Part shown: piece after piece, positions 23,751 to 30,574 of the stretch | How positions within the stretch are numbered: position 1 is the first letter of the stretch | Layout of the letters: the number at the start of each line of letters is the position of its first letter | Assembly: GCA_050252415.1 (NCBI GenBank) | Contig: JBFWKZ010000008.1 | Coordinates: 1 to 36,459 of the forward strand | Length of the DNA stretch: 36,459 nucleotides | Direction: 5' to 3' | Origin: Heteroscillospira sp050252415 | Lineage (GTDB): Bacteria; Bacillota; Clostridia; Oscillospirales; Oscillospiraceae | Translations under genes and position numbers: made by a program | The notes under the pieces: generated by a model | The model's database searches: none | Told to the model about the DNA's origin: nothing | What the model saw: the letters and a program-made list of their open reading frames with translations, nothing else

Positions 23751-23947
23751 TTCAGCAGCGACAATATCACAGCCTGCCCGGCCGGGAAAAACAGAATTGC
23801 CCCTTCTGTCCGGCGATTTGGCGGGTAAATCCTCCTATTGCGGCGGCATATTGTGCCGAAAACAGGATTGCCCTCCTGATTTGATGCCGCCGCGTTCTAA
23901 ACCTAAACGCCCCCCCGCTTTTCATTGGCGGGGGGGCTGCTGTTTTT
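23751..23947 (+). ncRNA. Candidate small RNA with two related stem-loops, downstream of the riboswitch
   Basis: Read-through past the riboswitch terminator gives about 160-190 bases that contain no gene. Hairpin 1 is ACAGAA-TTGCCCC-TTCTGT (23791-23809), hairpin 2 is CAGGA-TTGCCC-TCCTG (23863-23878). Each is preceded by a GAAAA bulge-like run and sits inside an outer stem (CCGG/CCGG; CGGCGGCAT/ATGCCGCCG). It ends at the 10-bp GC terminator below. The layout resembles B12-controlled small RNAs that carry protein-binding hairpin pairs (EutX, Rli55), but the loops do not fit the A1/G4 ANTAR loop exactly. A decayed gene remnant is the alternative. Confidence 0.45.
23909..23947 (+). terminator. Strong GC-rich terminator before xdhC
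   Basis: GCCCCCCCGC pairs perfectly with GCGGGGGGGC around a nine-base loop (23919-23927). A T tract (23943-23947) follows five bases after the stem. Confidence 0.8.
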
Positions 23948-23965
23948 CGTATGACAATTTCCCCC

Positions 23966-23994
23966 TCGACATTTTCAGTGTGCAGAGGTATAAT
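23966..23994 (+). promoter_or_regulatory. SigA-type promoter of the XdhC-family gene
   Basis: -35 TCGACA (23966-23971), a 17-base spacer, -10 TATAAT (23989-23994). It lies after the second terminator, so the riboswitch does not need to control this gene. Confidence 0.8.
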
Positions 23995-24020
23995 CCCAAT
24001 ATAAAAAGGAGGGCAAAACC

Positions 24021-24818
24021 ATGACGAACCGTGAATTTCTTGCCAAACAGTTGGCACTGGAAGACAGGGGAGAGGGCTATGTTCTCGTCACTGTCGCAGA
24101 GGCGGACGGTTCTGCCCCGCGCAACGAGGGCAGAATGCTGGTACTGGAAAACGGCAAGACATATGGTACGATCGGTGGCGGGGCTATTGAGCTCGTAGCT
24201 GCGCGCGATGCTTTTGACTGTCTCGAAGGCGGAGAAAATCGCCTTCAGGCGTATGACCTTGCCTCGCTTGGAATGACCTGCGGCGGAAAAATGAGCCTCA
24301 TGTATCAGTGCTTTGCGCCTGGAAGCGTCCTTCTCATATGCGGCGGCGGACATGTCTCGGCAAAGCTTTCGGCCATGGCACATATCATGGGTTATCATGT
24401 TATCGTTGCCGACGACAGGAGCGAAAGCGCAATTGCCGAAGCCCTTTCCAATGCCGACAGATTTATTCCAGTGAGTGATTATTACGCCGACATCAAAACG
24501 GTGAAGCTCCCGGCAAATGCCTATATTGTCATCGCCACCTATGGCCACGAACATGACGGCGAGGCCCTTGCCGCGGCGCTGGAGAAAAATGCCGCCTATG
24601 TTGGGATGATAGGCAGCGTAAAAAAAATAGGGACGATATTTGACGCACTCATGCAAAAAGGCTATACGCAGGAGCAGCTAAAAGACGTCTACAGCCCGAT
24701 TGGCCTTGGACTCGGCGGTCAGACGCCGGAGGATATTGCCCTTTCAATCCTTGCGGAGATGCAGATCATCCGCTGCGGCGGCAGCGGGGCGCATATGAGG
24801 GATAAAAAGAGACGGTAA
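24021..24818 (+). CDS. XdhC/CoxI-family molybdenum-cofactor insertion-type protein
   Basis: 265 residues. The N-terminal XdhC_CoxI domain carries GSAPRNEGRMLV and TIGGGAIELVA; the C-terminal Rossmann-like domain starts at LLICGGGHVSAKL and contains IVIATYGHEHDG and the conserved GMIGSVKK and PIGLGLGGQTPEDIALSILAE segments. Family members bind molybdenum cofactor and help sulfurate and insert it into xanthine dehydrogenase-like enzymes. No molybdoenzyme or Moco synthesis gene is nearby, so the client is unknown. AGGAGGG precedes the ATG. It has its own promoter. Confidence 0.9.
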   Translation: MTNREFLAKQLALEDRGEGYVLVTVAEADGSAPRNEGRMLVLENGKTYGTIGGGAIELVAARDAFDCLEGGENRLQAYDLASLGMTCGGKMSLMYQCFAPGSVLLICGGGHVSAKLSAMAHIMGYHVIVADDRSESAIAEALSNADRFIPVSDYYADIKTVKLPANAYIVIATYGHEHDGEALAAALEKNAAYVGMIGSVKKIGTIFDALMQKGYTQEQLKDVYSPIGLGLGGQTPEDIALSILAEMQIIRCGGSGAHMRDKKRR

Positions 24819-24937
24819 TGATCATTGTCAATGGCATTACAAGCCTTTGCATATCCGATTAACCCGGATTTGCCGCAATGCGCAGCAGGCAGGCCGAACT
24901 GAATCTGTGGCGGTGCGCAATCAGGAGGAAACCTATT

Positions 24938-25741
24938 ATGAGAAACAACCGTTTTGTCAGCTTTTTTATTGACCTTGCGGATATCTATATGGGAAAACAT
25001 GTTTCCCGCTCGGCCGCGGAGCTGTCCTATTTCTTTACTTTGTCAGTATTCCCCACATTGATTTGTTTATATGCCTTATTAGGCAAGTATATACCCACCG
25101 AAGATATAATTGAGCGGCTATTAGAAGGATTAATACCCACCGAAACGCTTGACGCAATAGGAGATTATCTGACGTATGTCAGTGAATACTCCAGCCGGAA
25201 GATGCTCATAGGCGGCGCTATATTGATGGCGACGTCCTCGGCGGCGGCTTTCAGGTCTCTGCACAATATCATGGCAGAGATTCAGGGATCGCCTAAATAC
25301 AACGGGATCTGGTTTATACTGGTCAGCTTCCTATTTTCTCTTGTTTTCCTGGTTGTTATGTACTTTGCCGCAATTGTGATTGTCACAGGCGAGTGGTTCC
25401 TGAGATTATTGGAGGACTATGTCAATATCTCGTGGGCATGGAGCTGGCTGAGATTCGTCATCCTTTTTGCCATCTTGCTTATGCTGATGCTCGGTATGTA
25501 TCGTATTACATCGCCGAGGGACAGAAGAGAACCTTTGCTGCCGGGAGCGATGTTTGCCGCGGGCGCAATGGTTGTTGTCGGTATGATTTTCAGCGCAATG
25601 GTCAGTATGTCGGTGCGTTATTCCCTGGTGTATGGCTCTCTCGCATCCATGGTGATCCTCATGCTTTGGCTCTATATTTTTGGGAATATCCTTATTTTGG
25701 GAAATGCGATAAATTTTTTATTGGGCAAATACAGGCGTTGA
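24938..25741 (+). CDS. YihY/BrkB-family inner membrane protein
   Basis: 267 residues from ATG 24938, where AGGAGG lies eight bases upstream; the frame extends 20 codons further upstream without support. Six membrane segments. Family features are DIYMGKHVSRSAAELSYFFTLSVFP, with the conserved A-x-LSYY-like motif, then MATSSAAAFRSLHNIMAE, PLLPGAMFAAGAMVV, YSLVYGSLASMVILMLWLYIFG and the NAxNF-like end. Members were once called ribonuclease BN, now regarded as membrane transport or envelope proteins of unknown function. The gene lies 119 bases after xdhC and ends at a terminator. Confidence 0.93.
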   Translation: MRNNRFVSFFIDLADIYMGKHVSRSAAELSYFFTLSVFPTLICLYALLGKYIPTEDIIERLLEGLIPTETLDAIGDYLTYVSEYSSRKMLIGGAILMATSSAAAFRSLHNIMAEIQGSPKYNGIWFILVSFLFSLVFLVVMYFAAIVIVTGEWFLRLLEDYVNISWAWSWLRFVILFAILLMLMLGMYRITSPRDRREPLLPGAMFAAGAMVVVGMIFSAMVSMSVRYSLVYGSLASMVILMLWLYIFGNILILGNAINFLLGKYRR

Positions 25742-25788
25742 AGGCCATATACATATCAAACCAAAATTTTAGCCTAAATAGCGACCAA

Positions 25789-25822
25789 ACGTCCTCTCGA
25801 CTAAGCCGAGAGGACGTTTTCT
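25789..25822 (+). terminator. Rho-independent terminator after the BrkB gene
   Basis: CGTCCTCTCG pairs with CGAGAGGACG around ACTAAGC, followed by TTTTCTT. Confidence 0.88.
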
Positions 25823-25848
25823 TAAAAAAAATTTAACATTTTACCACC

Positions 25849-25877
25849 TTGTTTCTTAATCGTTAAATGTTTACACT
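25849..25877 (+). promoter_or_regulatory. Probable promoter of the glycosyltransferase gene
   Basis: -35 TTGTTT (25849-25854), a 17-base spacer, -10 TACACT (25872-25877). Both hexamers have mismatches, so it is a moderate match. Confidence 0.55.
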
Positions 25878-25919
25878 ATTAGAGTAGATTTATCGATATG
25901 CGACAAGGAGGGGGAAATA

Positions 25920-27173
25920 ATGACACCGGACGAATTCCTGAACATTTGCAATCAGGCGCTGGGAGTCCTTTTTCTGCTATTTTATTCCTACCAGATTATT
26001 TACATGATCGTACCGTTTTTCGTGAAGAAAAAACAAAAGACCAATAAAAAACTATGCCGCTATGCGGTTATGATTGCGGCGCGCAATGAAGAGCAGGTCA
26101 TAAAAAATCTGATCGACAGTATCACGGCACAGGATTACCCGAGCAGACTTATCGATGTGTTTGTCGTTGCGGATAATTGTACGGACGGGACGGCGGAAAC
26201 GGCACGTTCCGCGGGAGCCGAGGTGTGGGAGCGGTACGATGATAACTGTATCGGCAAAGGCTATGCGCTCAGCTTTTTGCTGAGTAAAATCCATGGGAAA
26301 TACGGCAAGATCTTTGATGGATATTTTATTTTTGACGCGGATAATCTTTTGAGCCCCAACTACATAACTGAAATCAATAAGGTGTTCTCGTCGGAGTATC
26401 CCATCGTGACGGGCTGCCGCAACTCAAAAAATTACGGCAATACTTGGATCTCCGCCGGGAACGCTTTGCGGTTTCTACGCGAATCGGAGTATCTGAACCG
26501 TTCGCGAATGCTCCTTGGTACGGATTGCTCGGTAAACGGTACAGGATTTGTGATCAGCCGGGAGGTCCTGCTTCGCTCCGGCGGGTGGCGTTTTTTCCTA
26601 ACCAGTGAAGACACCGAGTTTGCCGCCGACTGTATCCTTCACGGCGAGAGCATAGGCTATTGCCACGATGCGGTCTTTTTTGATGAGCAGCCGCTCACTT
26701 TTTCGCAATCTTGGATGCAGAGAATTCGCTGGACACGGGGCTATATGCAGGTTTTCGGAAAATACGGCCCGCAGATGATAAAAGGCTTTTTTCACGGCAA
26801 CTTTGCCTGCTATGACGTCGGAATGTCAAATTTCCCGGCAATGATCCTATCGTTCATCGGCCTGAGTATATGGGCGGTCACGGTGTTCGTGAGTCAAGCC
26901 CTGGGCCTTAGCCTTATACCGCTGGCAGAAATGACACTGAGCTCATTTATCGGCAGCTATGTCGGTGCCCTTATCATTGCCGGATTTACCACAGCGACTA
27001 AATGGAGGCTCATTCACGCGCCATGGTATAAAAAAGTGCTTTACATCTTCACATATCCGGTCTTTATGCTGACCTATATTCCAATTTCAGCGGTTGCGAT
27101 ATTTGGAAAGCCGGAGTGGCAGCAGATCAAGCATACCGAGGCGGTGACGCTCCGCGAAGTTGTAAAGAGCTGA
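25920..27173 (+). CDS. Family 2 glycosyltransferase, membrane-bound
   Basis: 417 residues. One N-terminal helix (about 14-35), then a GT-A catalytic domain: AARNEEQVIKNLIDSI, VFVVADNCTDGTAE (nucleotide-binding Asp), FDADN (DxD-like metal site) and a QRIRWTRG version of the QxxRW acceptor motif, then two or three C-terminal helices. This pattern is that of processive GT2 enzymes such as PgaC/IcaA or cellulose-synthase-like proteins, which make or extend extracellular polysaccharide from UDP-sugar at the membrane. Sugar and product cannot be told. AGGAGGGGG precedes the ATG. It is monocistronic. Confidence 0.92.
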   Translation: MTPDEFLNICNQALGVLFLLFYSYQIIYMIVPFFVKKKQKTNKKLCRYAVMIAARNEEQVIKNLIDSITAQDYPSRLIDVFVVADNCTDGTAETARSAGAEVWERYDDNCIGKGYALSFLLSKIHGKYGKIFDGYFIFDADNLLSPNYITEINKVFSSEYPIVTGCRNSKNYGNTWISAGNALRFLRESEYLNRSRMLLGTDCSVNGTGFVISREVLLRSGGWRFFLTSEDTEFAADCILHGESIGYCHDAVFFDEQPLTFSQSWMQRIRWTRGYMQVFGKYGPQMIKGFFHGNFACYDVGMSNFPAMILSFIGLSIWAVTVFVSQALGLSLIPLAEMTLSSFIGSYVGALIIAGFTTATKWRLIHAPWYKKVLYIFTYPVFMLTYIPISAVAIFGKPEWQQIKHTEAVTLREVVKS

Positions 27174-27187
27174 CGATTTAATCTCAT

Positions 27188-27228
27188 AACAAAGCCGTAT
27201 GATGTTGATATTATCATACGGCTTTGTT
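27188..27228 (+). terminator. Terminator hairpin after the glycosyltransferase gene
   Basis: AACAAAGCCGTATGATG pairs with ATCATACGGCTTTGTT around a short loop. There is no T tract beyond the stem, but its 3' arm ends TTTGTT. Confidence 0.8.
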
Positions 27229-27233
27229 ATAAT
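27205..27233 (+). promoter_or_regulatory. Promoter of the CoA-disulfide reductase-like gene, inside the upstream terminator
   Basis: -35 TTGATA (27205-27210), a 17-base spacer, -10 TATAAT (27228-27233). The -35 is in the loop region of the terminator hairpin and the spacer is its 3' arm. Confidence 0.8.
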
Positions 27234-27278
27234 TATAATTATATTAGAATCAATCCCTGATGGGAAAGGAGAAATAAT

Positions 27279-28979
27279 ATGAAAATATTGATCGTTGGCG
27301 GCGTTGCCGGCGGTGCAACGGCTGCGGCACGTCTTCGCCGGATAAATGAGCAGGCGGAAATTATCGTATTCGAGCGCGGCGGATACGTGTCCTATGCAAA
27401 CTGCGGTTTGCCATATTATATCGGGGGTGACATTACCGATAAGAGAGCGCTGACGCTACAGAGCCCACGGAGTTTCCTCCGCCGCTTTAATGTTGATGTC
27501 CGCGTAAAGCAGGAGGTCACGGCGATTGACCCGGAGAAAAAAACGGTCACCGTATTAAACCATGAGACGGGGGAGACCTATTCTGAGAGCTATGATAAAC
27601 TTCTCCTTTCGCCAGGTGCCAAACCGACGATCCCCAATCTTCCCGGAACCGAGGGCGAGCGTATCTTTACGCTCAGGACGGTTGAGGACACCTACAGGAT
27701 TAAAGACTATGTCAGTGAAGCGCAGGTAAAAAGCGCCGTTGTGGTCGGCGGCGGCTTCATCGGCCTCGAGATGGCGGAGTGCCTGATAAACGCGGGGCTT
27801 TCCGTAACACTTTTACAGCGCAGTGAGCATGTTATGCCAAACCTGGATTTCGATATGGCAAGCTTTGTCCACGGCTATATGCGTTATAAGGGCATTAACC
27901 TGCTGCGCAACCAGGCGCTCAAAGGCTACGAGAGCAAGGGCGGCAAGGTGAGGGTCCTGCGGGGGAATGGAGACCCCATTGAGGCGGATATGGTGTTGCT
28001 TGCGATCGGCGTGACACCGGATACCGAGCTGGCAAAAAAGACCGGATTGAAACTGGGCTTAAAGGATTCCATCCTTGTCAACGACAAAATGGAGACCTCT
28101 ATCCCGGATATTTATGCCGCCGGAGACGCTGTGGAGGTCATTAACCCGATCACGGGTAAGCCCGCCGTCATCCCGCTGGCGGGACCGGCCAACAAGCAGG
28201 GCAGAATAGCGGCGGATAACATTAACGGCGGTGACAGCCGGTATAAGGGCAGCATCGGTGCTGCTGTTATGAAGCTGTTCGACATGACGGTTGCCACCGT
28301 GGGGCTGACCGAAAAGACGGCAAAATTGGCGGGCGTTGATTTTGATTATTGCGTTACCTATTCGCCAAACCATGCTACCTATTACCCCGGCGCGAGCAAT
28401 ATGACCATTAAAGTGCTGTTTGAACCGAAGAGCGGGAGATTGCTCGGTGCGCAGATTGTCGGCTTTGATGGTGTGGACAAGCGTATCGATGTGCTGGCAA
28501 CCGCCATAAGGTTTAAGATGACCGCGTATGACCTCACAGAGCTTGAGCTTGCCTATGCGCCGCCGTATTCCTCCGCGAAAGACCCGGTCAATATGGTGGG
28601 ATACATTATGCAAAATGTCCTCGACGGCAGGGTTAAGCAGTATTACTGGAATGAGGCGGAAACACTCCCGCGTGACGGAAGCGTGCAGATCGTCGATGTC
28701 CGCACGCCCGGAGAATACGATTATGGGCATATTCCCGGCGCTGTGAACATTCCGGTGGATGAGATGCGGCAGCATATGGGTGAACTTGATAAAACAAAAC
28801 CCGTTTATCTCAACTGTCAGGTGGGAATGCGCAGCTATATCGCCTACTGTATTCTCACTCAGAGCGGCTATGATTGCTACAATCTCGCCGGCGGTTACCA
28901 TTTTTATGAGAGCGCTGCAACCGAAAATTCCTTCCGTGAAGCACCCTGTCACCCCTGTGGCGTGGCGATAAAAGAATAA
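27279..28979 (+). CDS. CoA-disulfide reductase-like flavoprotein with C-terminal rhodanese domain
   Basis: 566 residues, the usual length of the CoADR-rhodanese fusion. Residues 1-440 are a pyridine nucleotide-disulfide oxidoreductase: FAD motif GGVAGGATAAARLRR, SYANCGLPYYIGG with the redox-active Cys42, the NAD(P) motif VVVGGGFIGLEMAE and the FAD segment IYAAGDAVE. Residues about 460-560 are a rhodanese domain, VDVRTPGEYDYGHIPGAVN and catalytic Cys513 in LNCQVGMRSY. Such proteins reduce CoA disulfide or polysulfide/persulfide and are part of cytosolic redox and sulfur handling in anaerobes. The ATG follows AAAGGAG. It is monocistronic. Confidence 0.93.
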   Translation: MKILIVGGVAGGATAAARLRRINEQAEIIVFERGGYVSYANCGLPYYIGGDITDKRALTLQSPRSFLRRFNVDVRVKQEVTAIDPEKKTVTVLNHETGETYSESYDKLLLSPGAKPTIPNLPGTEGERIFTLRTVEDTYRIKDYVSEAQVKSAVVVGGGFIGLEMAECLINAGLSVTLLQRSEHVMPNLDFDMASFVHGYMRYKGINLLRNQALKGYESKGGKVRVLRGNGDPIEADMVLLAIGVTPDTELAKKTGLKLGLKDSILVNDKMETSIPDIYAAGDAVEVINPITGKPAVIPLAGPANKQGRIAADNINGGDSRYKGSIGAAVMKLFDMTVATVGLTEKTAKLAGVDFDYCVTYSPNHATYYPGASNMTIKVLFEPKSGRLLGAQIVGFDGVDKRIDVLATAIRFKMTAYDLTELELAYAPPYSSAKDPVNMVGYIMQNVLDGRVKQYYWNEAETLPRDGSVQIVDVRTPGEYDYGHIPGAVNIPVDEMRQHMGELDKTKPVYLNCQVGMRSYIAYCILTQSGYDCYNLAGGYHFYESAATENSFREAPCHPCGVAIKE

Positions 28980-29282
28980 AAGGGCACGGCGTAGCCGTGC
29001 CTCAGCTTGCCAAAGAAATCGTTCCGACTTCTTTGGCAAATGGATTTGCAGTTTGCTGTGCGCCTAATCGTCCACTTATGGTGGGCAATGAGGCGTAGGC
29101 AGCCCGAGAAGTATTTTCGGGCACGTACACGCCGCGCCCGAAAATGCCTTGATTTTATTTCGCCGCTGCGGCGGTGAAACTCTGCGAGGCTTTTTTGACA
29201 GTCTGCTTTCCTATGTATGCTCTAAGATAAGCAACATAATATAGGCTTTTTAAGCTAAAGGTTCACCGGACCTTTAGCTTTT
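28980..29282. other. Hairpin-rich non-coding spacer between the flavoprotein and rpoD
   Basis: No gene is supported here. The segment holds at least four hairpins: GGCACGGC/GCCGTGCC (28983-29001), TTGCCAAAGAA/TTCTTTGGCAA (29007-29039), ATTTTCGGGC/GCCCGAAAAT (29113-29145) and the GCTAAAGGT/ACCTTTAGC hairpin next to rpoD (about 29256-29282). It also contains TTTTTTGACAGTCTG (about 29193-29207), a motif seen again at 33955-33968. Confidence 0.75.
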
Positions 29283-29289
29283 TTAGTTC
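29254..29289. terminator. Terminator between convergent flavoprotein and rpoD genes
   Basis: AAGCTAAAGGT pairs with ACCTTTAGCTT around TCACCGG. On the + strand it is followed by TTTTTTAG, a proper terminator; on the - strand it lies just after the rpoD stop but the T tract is weak. Confidence 0.82.
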
Positions 29290-30563
29290 AAAAAATCTCT
29301 TAGTTTTTTACTGCGGCTGGGGTGACGCAGCTTGCGCAGGGCCTTCGCCTCGATCTGACGGATGCGCTCACGTGTGACATTAAATTCCTTGCCGACCTCT
29401 TCAAGCGTGCGCGTGCGGCCGTCTTCAATACCGAAACGCAGCCTGAGGACCTTTTCCTCGCGCGGCGTAAGTGTGGAGAGCACGTTCATGAGCTGTTCCT
29501 TCAGCAGGGTAAAGCTTGCCGCCTCTGCGGGTTCGGACGCATCCTCGTCGGGAATAAAATCACCGAGATGACTGTCTTCCTCCTCACCGATCGGCGTTTC
29601 GAGTGAGACGGGTTCCTGAGCTATTTTAAGAATATCACGGACTTTATCGGGCGGCATGCTCATGACTTTGGCGATATCCTCGGCGCTGGGGTCATGCCCA
29701 AGCTCCTGCAAAAGCTGGCGTGAGACACGGATGACTTTGTTTATTGTCTCAACCATATGGACGGGAATCCGTATGGTTCTCGCCTGATCCGCAATCGCGC
29801 GGGTGATCGCCTGACGTATCCACCAGGTCGCATAGGTGGAAAATTTATAGCCCTTGGTATAATCAAATTTTTCAACGGCTTTGATAAGCCCGAGATTTCC
29901 CTCCTGAATAAGATCAAGGAAGAGCATGCCACGGCCGACATAACGTTTGGCGATAGAGACGACCAGACGGAGATTGGCCTCCGCCATGCGGCGTTTCGCC
30001 TCCTCATCACCTTCTGCCATACGAATGGCAAGCTGAATTTCCTCATCGGGGGTCAAAAGAGGAACCTTACCGATCTCCTTGAGATACATGCGGACGGGAT
30101 CATCGGTGGAGAAATTTTCGACGATGGTTTCCGTCTCGGCAATTTCTTCCTCCGTGACCTCTTCAATCTCCTCCAATTCCTCAAGAGCGGGGAGCGCTTC
30201 ATCGTCAATCGGGGGGAGATAATCCTCGCCGACCGTGTCTATCCCGAGATTTTCCAGTGTATCATAAAACTTATCGATCTGGTCTTGTTCCAGATTCATT
30301 TCCTCAAGGACCTCCAGGAGCTCTTTTGAGGTGAGTTTCCCATTTTTCTTACCCTTTTCAATGAGCTCGTTAAGGCGTTCCTCATTTGTCTTCTGAGGTA
30401 CCTCGGGCACTTCTTCGGCCTTTTTGGCTTTGCCGCGGCCTTTCTTACGCTTTGGCTTATCATCGGCCTCCTCGAGAAGAGCATCGGCCATTGAGGCGAG
30501 CTCCTTAGGACTAAGATTTTCATTTTCAAGCGCATTATCCATGCTATTATTGTTCTTTGACAT
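29283..30563 (-). CDS. rpoD: RNA polymerase primary sigma factor
   Basis: 426 residues. A Lys/Arg- and acid-rich N-terminal extension (residues 1-60) precedes region 1.1 (NEERLNELIEKGKKNGKLTS). Region 1.2 starts at DPVRMYLKEIG (155-165), region 2 includes FLDLIQEGNLGLIKAVEKFD (215-234) and FSTYATWWIRQAITRAI, and region 4.2 is LEEVGKEFNVTRERIRQIEAK with the -35-binding helix. It directs most transcription; the TTGACA/TATAAT promoters above are its expected targets. The gene lies 11 bases after dnaG in the conserved macromolecular-synthesis operon. AAGGTGG lies just before the ATG. Confidence 0.97.
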   Translation of the reverse strand: MSKNNNSMDNALENENLSPKELASMADALLEEADDKPKRKKGRGKAKKAEEVPEVPQKTNEERLNELIEKGKKNGKLTSKELLEVLEEMNLEQDQIDKFYDTLENLGIDTVGEDYLPPIDDEALPALEELEEIEEVTEEEIAETETIVENFSTDDPVRMYLKEIGKVPLLTPDEEIQLAIRMAEGDEEAKRRMAEANLRLVVSIAKRYVGRGMLFLDLIQEGNLGLIKAVEKFDYTKGYKFSTYATWWIRQAITRAIADQARTIRIPVHMVETINKVIRVSRQLLQELGHDPSAEDIAKVMSMPPDKVRDILKIAQEPVSLETPIGEEEDSHLGDFIPDEDASEPAEAASFTLLKEQLMNVLSTLTPREEKVLRLRFGIEDGRTRTLEEVGKEFNVTRERIRQIEAKALRKLRHPSRSKKLRDFLN

Positions 30564-30574
30564 ATCTAACCACC

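Larger units (their letters stand above)
23509..24020. other. Non-coding region with riboswitch, candidate sRNA and xdhC promoter
   Basis: About 510 bases without a supported gene. It holds, in order: a promoter (23535-23563), a cobalamin aptamer, its terminator, a segment with two related stem-loops, a second strong terminator and the xdhC promoter. The only + strand frame (23746-24024, TTG start) has no ribosome binding site and runs through the second terminator, so it is not accepted as a gene. Confidence 0.8.

Noticed and set aside
23791..23878. Canonical ANTAR-binding dual hairpin.
   Set aside because: Loops are TTGCCC(C) without the required A at position 1 and G at position 4, and the hairpins lie too far apart; kept only as a candidate binding motif.
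23746..24024. Frame of 92 codons between the riboswitch and xdhC as the riboswitch target.
   Set aside because: TTG start without a ribosome binding site, runs through the GC-rich terminator and the xdhC promoter, and the translation is low-complexity Pro/Lys/Cys text.
28059..29039. Open frame of 326 codons (-) across the end of the flavoprotein gene and the hairpin region.
   Set aside because: It begins in a hairpin spacer and is antisense to a complete, well-conserved gene.
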